Shown here one piece after another: positions 6,358-8,193 of a DNA stretch of 8,193 nucleotides. The position numbers were made by a program, and so were the translations under genes. This DNA comes from Desulfobacterales bacterium. GTDB lineage: Bacteria; Desulfobacterota; Desulfobacteria; Desulfobacterales; UBA11574. Under the pieces are notes generated by a model. That model saw only the letters and a list, made by a program, of their open reading frames with translations. It had not been told where the DNA came from and searched no databases. Positions within the stretch are counted from its first letter, which is position 1. Every line of letters starts with the position of its first letter. The stretch lies in the NCBI GenBank assembly GCA_030601485.1, contig JAUVTO010000075.1, forward strand, positions 1 through 8,193, given 5' to 3'.

Positions 6358-6748
6358 CAAATTTTACGTTAGCGTATTGTACGCATAAAAAGGTGAACCA
6401 AAATTTGATCTTATCTCTTAAGATATCTGAAGATATTTCAATTGCACGCATATCTGATCACAACGGTAAAGGTATCAAATATTGCGTACAATACAGTTTT
6501 GGTTTTTAAAAATTATGCCGCATATTAAATTGTACGCATAATATATTCGCAATTCTTCAAAATTTGGCTCATGAATCCCCATTTTTATATCTTCGCCGTT
6601 CAATTGGAGTATTATTGTACGCAATAAAACGGCATTTTTCGCAACGGTTCATTTTCTGCACATGATACTGATAATCTAATAAATAAAGATAGATATATGC
6701 TTAATCATGCTCATAAATTATGCATACAATACGCTAACGTAAAATTTG
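6358..6748. mobile_element. Miniature element bounded by 31-bp inverted repeats
   Basis: Positions 6358-6388 and 6718-6748 are inverted copies with a single mismatch, beginning CAAATTTTACGTTAGCG outermost. The 391-bp interval has no credible gene. It carries six copies of a TTGTACGCA-type word: plus strand at 6377-6385, 6442-6450 (TTGCACGCA), 6530-6538 and 6615-6623; minus strand at 6483-6491 and 6721-6729 (TATGC variant). The first lies inside GCGTA-TTG-TACGC, a perfect interrupted palindrome. ACGTTAG resembles the inner end of Tn3-family terminal repeats, and a Tn3 transposase relic is adjacent. A Tn3-derived miniature inverted-repeat element is therefore the leading reading. A recombinase or regulator binding array is the alternative. 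No clear 5-bp target duplication was found. Confidence 0.55.
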
Positions 6749-6769
6749 CATGAATGTGGCCAGTACCCC
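6734..6769 (-). repeat. Tn3-like terminal inverted repeat
   Basis: On the minus strand this 36-base stretch starts GGGGTACTGGCC and ends TTTTACGTTAG. Tn3-family ends are typically about 38 bases, start GGGG and end near ACG-TAAG, so its length and both tips fit. Its inner 15 bases are the outermost part of the 31-bp inverted repeat at 6718-6748. The left copy at 6358 lacks the GGGG half, so only this end looks complete. Confidence 0.4.
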
Positions 6770-6816
6770 TGTAAGATGGAATCGCTTAAAAAAACAAAAA
6801 ATTTTTAAAACGATAG

Positions 6817-6844
6817 TTGACAAAATCGATTTTTCGATTATAAT
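6817..6844 (+). promoter_or_regulatory. Consensus sigma-70 promoter of the ArsR operon
   Basis: TTGACA (6817-6822) and TATAAT (6839-6844) are both perfect hexamers, separated by 16 bases. The spacer carries an inverted repeat AATCGA-TTTT-TCGATT (6824-6839) that touches the -10 box. This is a strong promoter whose position suits repression by the gene it drives. Confidence 0.8.
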
Positions 6845-6855
6845 ATAAATGTGTG

Positions 6856-6881
6856 TTTATATAAAAGATCACTTATATAAA
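6856..6881. promoter_or_regulatory. Probable ArsR operator (9-bp inverted repeat)
   Basis: TTTATATAA (6856-6864) and TTATATAAA (6873-6881) are exact inverted copies separated by 8 bases. Each half contains the palindrome TTATATAA, and the two centres are 16 bases apart. It lies between the -10 box and the ribosome site, where a repressor would block early transcription. AT-rich dyads are typical of ArsR-family operators. Binding is inferred. Confidence 0.55.
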
Positions 6882-6892
6882 GAGGTGCTTAT

Positions 6893-7267
6893 ATGGATGA
6901 TGCCAAAAGATTACAATTTTGCCTGAAAACACTGGCAGATGTGAACCGTCTGCGGATCATCAAATTCATCGGTGAGCATGAACGGTCCGTTTCTCAAGTT
7001 GTAGGAGAAACCGGATTGTCACAACCCCTGGTTTCCCACCATTTGCGTATCTTAAAAAATGCCAACCTCCTGGAAGCCAAACGTCAAGGGCCTTTCATTC
7101 GTTATCAGTTAAAAGAAAAAAGACTTTTGCATGCATTAGGTATCCTGTTGAACATTGCCAAAACAGTGAATGCCGAAGATATTCATGAACCGATGTTTCA
7201 CTGTCCCCCTTTTTGGAAAATACATTTTCCCGGCAAAAGAGGAAAAAAACAAATAGTACAGATATAA
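6893..7267 (+). CDS. ArsR-family winged-helix repressor, possibly metal-sensing
   Basis: This 124-residue transcription factor starts at ATG 6893 after AGAGGTG. It has an ArsR core: helix 1 with F-C-L-K-T-L-A-D-x-N-R-L-R-I-I-K-F-I (residues 9-26), helix-turn-helix at 32-55 with recognition helix SQPLVSHHLRIL (43-54), and the wing at 61-73 (E-A-K-R-Q-G-P-F-I-R-Y-Q-L). The classic ELCVCDL cysteine site of ArsR/SmtB sensors is absent; that position reads S-V-S-Q-V-V. Instead, the C-terminal tail carries H98, M101, H103, C104 and H111, a possible metal site. It is first in an operon with the Met-rich gene 25 bases downstream and has a strong promoter plus dyad operator ahead of it. It probably represses its own operon. 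The effector is not shown by sequence. Confidence 0.9.
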   Translation: MDDAKRLQFCLKTLADVNRLRIIKFIGEHERSVSQVVGETGLSQPLVSHHLRILKNANLLEAKRQGPFIRYQLKEKRLLHALGILLNIAKTVNAEDIHEPMFHCPPFWKIHFPGKRGKKQIVQI

Positions 7268-7292
7268 TAAAAATATAAAAAGGAGGTAACCT

Positions 7293-7919
7293 ATGGGGCT
7301 AAATGAAAAAATATTGAATGACATGATGGATAAAATGTCCTCCCAGGATAAAGAGGAGTTGATGAAGGAATTAATGGGAAAATTTTTCTCGGAGATGAGC
7401 CGGGAGACAAAGCAGGAAATGATGGAGAAAATGATGAAAAAATTCTTCAGCAGCATGACCGCTGAAGAAAAGGAGAAGACGATGAAAAATATGATGCCCG
7501 ATATGGTAGAAACCATGATGAAAGAAGGTCCGATGGGTATGATGAAAATGATGATGGGAGGAGGACCCGGAAGAATGATGGGGATGATGGCCAAACATAT
7601 GTGCTGCGAAGAAGATTCCGAAGAAAAGAGCGAAATGCCCTGGGATTTATGGAAAAAATTCATGTCTTCGATGACTGAAAGTGTGGAGACAGCGAAGTTT
7701 GCAACACCGGAGATCAGGGGATTGTTCGAGGAATGGGTCCAACAAGTAGAAGAAGAAATACTGCAATTTGTTGAAAAAGAGGGGAAGGCAGACCCGGAAC
7801 AAATCGCTAAACAATTTAAACTTTCGGTAGATAGTGCTATATTTTTTCTAACCCGTTTGGCTAAAAAAAGAAAAGTATCGTTTAAACAGGAGAAGGAAGA
7901 GAACAACTCCGGTAAGTAG
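7293..7919 (+). CDS. Met-rich 20-residue-repeat protein with winged-helix-like C-terminus
   Basis: The product is 208 residues, with no signal peptide or membrane segment, so cytoplasmic. The start at 7293 follows AAAAGGAGGT. All 32 methionines are in residues 1-127. Residues 13-32, 33-52 and 53-72 are three tandem 20-residue units with the pattern M-S/T at place 3-4, K at place 8, M at places 12 and 16, and FF at the end (M-V in the third). M15/35/55/75, M24/44/64/84 and M28/48/68/88 recur exactly every 20. A Gly-Met-rich stretch (80-100) and H102-M103-C104-C105 follow. Residues 144-197 resemble a winged helix (E-E-E-I-L-Q-F-V, D-P-E-Q-I-A-K-Q-F, S-A-I-F-F-L-T-R-L-A-K-K). Met and Cys ligands suggest soft-metal binding such as Cu(I), but this is inference. 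It is second in an ArsR operon. I do not recognise a named family. Confidence 0.85.
   Translation: MGLNEKILNDMMDKMSSQDKEELMKELMGKFFSEMSRETKQEMMEKMMKKFFSSMTAEEKEKTMKNMMPDMVETMMKEGPMGMMKMMMGGGPGRMMGMMAKHMCCEEDSEEKSEMPWDLWKKFMSSMTESVETAKFATPEIRGLFEEWVQQVEEEILQFVEKEGKADPEQIAKQFKLSVDSAIFFLTRLAKKRKVSFKQEKEENNSGK
7329..7508 (+). repeat. Three tandem 60-bp coding repeats
   Basis: The units 7329-7388, 7389-7448 and 7449-7508 each encode one 20-residue Met-rich unit. The protein pattern is kept while the DNA has diverged, so these are old duplications under selection at protein level rather than recent slippage. Confidence 0.6.
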
Positions 7920-8193
7920 ACCCCGCGGCGCGGCATCATGAGAAACTGCTATGAAATTACTTTTGAAGGATAAGAATTTCCTTTTTAAAGCAAAAAAACT
8001 GAGGTTGTTAATGTTGTGTGACGGCTGGGGATGAGTAACAACATATTGTGCTGCCACTGATGCGGCAACAAGTCCTAACCGGCTTCAGACAATCGAGATT
8101 CGAATACCAAATGAAGATCGTATTGTCAAGACGGCATTTAGCTCCAAATCGGCTGAAAATAGAGGATTTTGGATATAGGAGGCCTGTCTTCCC
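7920..8193. other. Tail region without a supported gene
   Basis: After the Met-rich gene there is a weak hairpin, GAAGGA (7965-7970) with TCCTTT (7979-7984) followed by TTT, which may be a poor terminator. Two frames stay open near the window end: one from GTG 8048 open to 8193, and one from about 8035 to the TAG at 8177. Neither has a ribosome site or a recognised motif. An AGGAGG at 8177-8182 has no start codon at a suitable distance before the window ends. Confidence 0.5.

Noticed and set aside
6324..6509. 61-codon plus-strand ORF inside the miniature element
   Set aside because: It begins without a ribosome site, crosses the terminal inverted repeat and has no protein-like motif.
6358..6748. 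CRISPR array or replication iterons for the repeated TTGTACGCA word
   Set aside because: Spacing is irregular, both orientations occur, the repeat unit is only 9 bases, and no cas or rep gene is present.
7371..7598. Histidine-rich ORF on the minus strand
   Set aside because: It is the antisense of the ATG-rich Met repeats; His codons arise from reading the Met codons backwards.
7136..7939. Long minus-strand ORF of 267 codons opposite the ArsR and Met-rich genes
   Set aside because: It is antisense to two well-supported genes, low in complexity (Ile/Phe/Ser) and has no family motif.
8177..8182. AGGAGG as ribosome site of a gene beginning at the window edge
   Set aside because: No ATG, GTG or TTG occurs at a workable distance before 8193.

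Overview
The window looks like an accessory, AT-rich stretch of a Gram-negative bacterial chromosome. Genes are short, secreted proteins have Sec signal peptides, and ribosome binding sites are strong (AAGGAGG type). The combination of a sulfatase, a DUF3313-like protein, a small secreted helical protein, a Tn3-family relic and an ArsR operon fits a deltaproteobacterial (Desulfobacterota-like) genome. That placement is inference from gene flavour only; no rRNA or other phylogenetic marker is present.

Layout. (1) Positions 3-113 hold a decayed C-terminal tail of one sulfatase, followed by a strong terminator at 155-190. (2) Positions 191-779 are AT-rich and non-coding, with a dispersed hairpin repeat (copy A) and a nested inverted repeat. 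(3) A complete periplasmic sulfatase (780-2474) and a secreted DUF3313-like protein (2533-3216) probably form one transcription unit. A 34-codon stub with a signal-like N-terminus follows at 3261-3365. (4) Positions 3366-4066 are non-coding. They hold a highly palindromic 160-180 bp element with 23-bp terminal inverted repeats and copy B of the hairpin repeat. (5) An HU-type DNA-binding protein (4067-4336) and a secreted helical protein of unknown function (4480-4965) follow, closed by a bidirectional terminator near 5055-5088. (6) A truncated response-regulator receiver domain lies on the minus strand (5318-5560), divergent from a frameshifted C-terminal relic of a Tn3-family transposase (5633-6317). 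(7) Positions 6358-6748 form a miniature element bounded by 31-bp inverted repeats. It carries six TTGTACGCA-type motifs, and its right end abuts a Tn3-like terminal sequence at 6734-6769. (8) A consensus sigma-70 promoter and a 9-bp inverted-repeat operator precede a two-gene operon: an ArsR-family regulator (6893-7267) and a Met-rich protein (7293-7919). The Met-rich protein has three exact 20-residue repeats and a C-terminal winged-helix-like segment. (9) The last 270 bases show no convincing gene.

How it works together. The sulfatase should act in the periplasm on a sulfate ester, and its cysteine needs conversion to formylglycine by a maturase not seen here. The ArsR/Met-rich pair looks like a small autoregulated, possibly metal-responsive module, and is the most unusual protein-level observation. 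The many inverted-repeat elements and gene relics suggest repeated insertion and decay between the functional genes.
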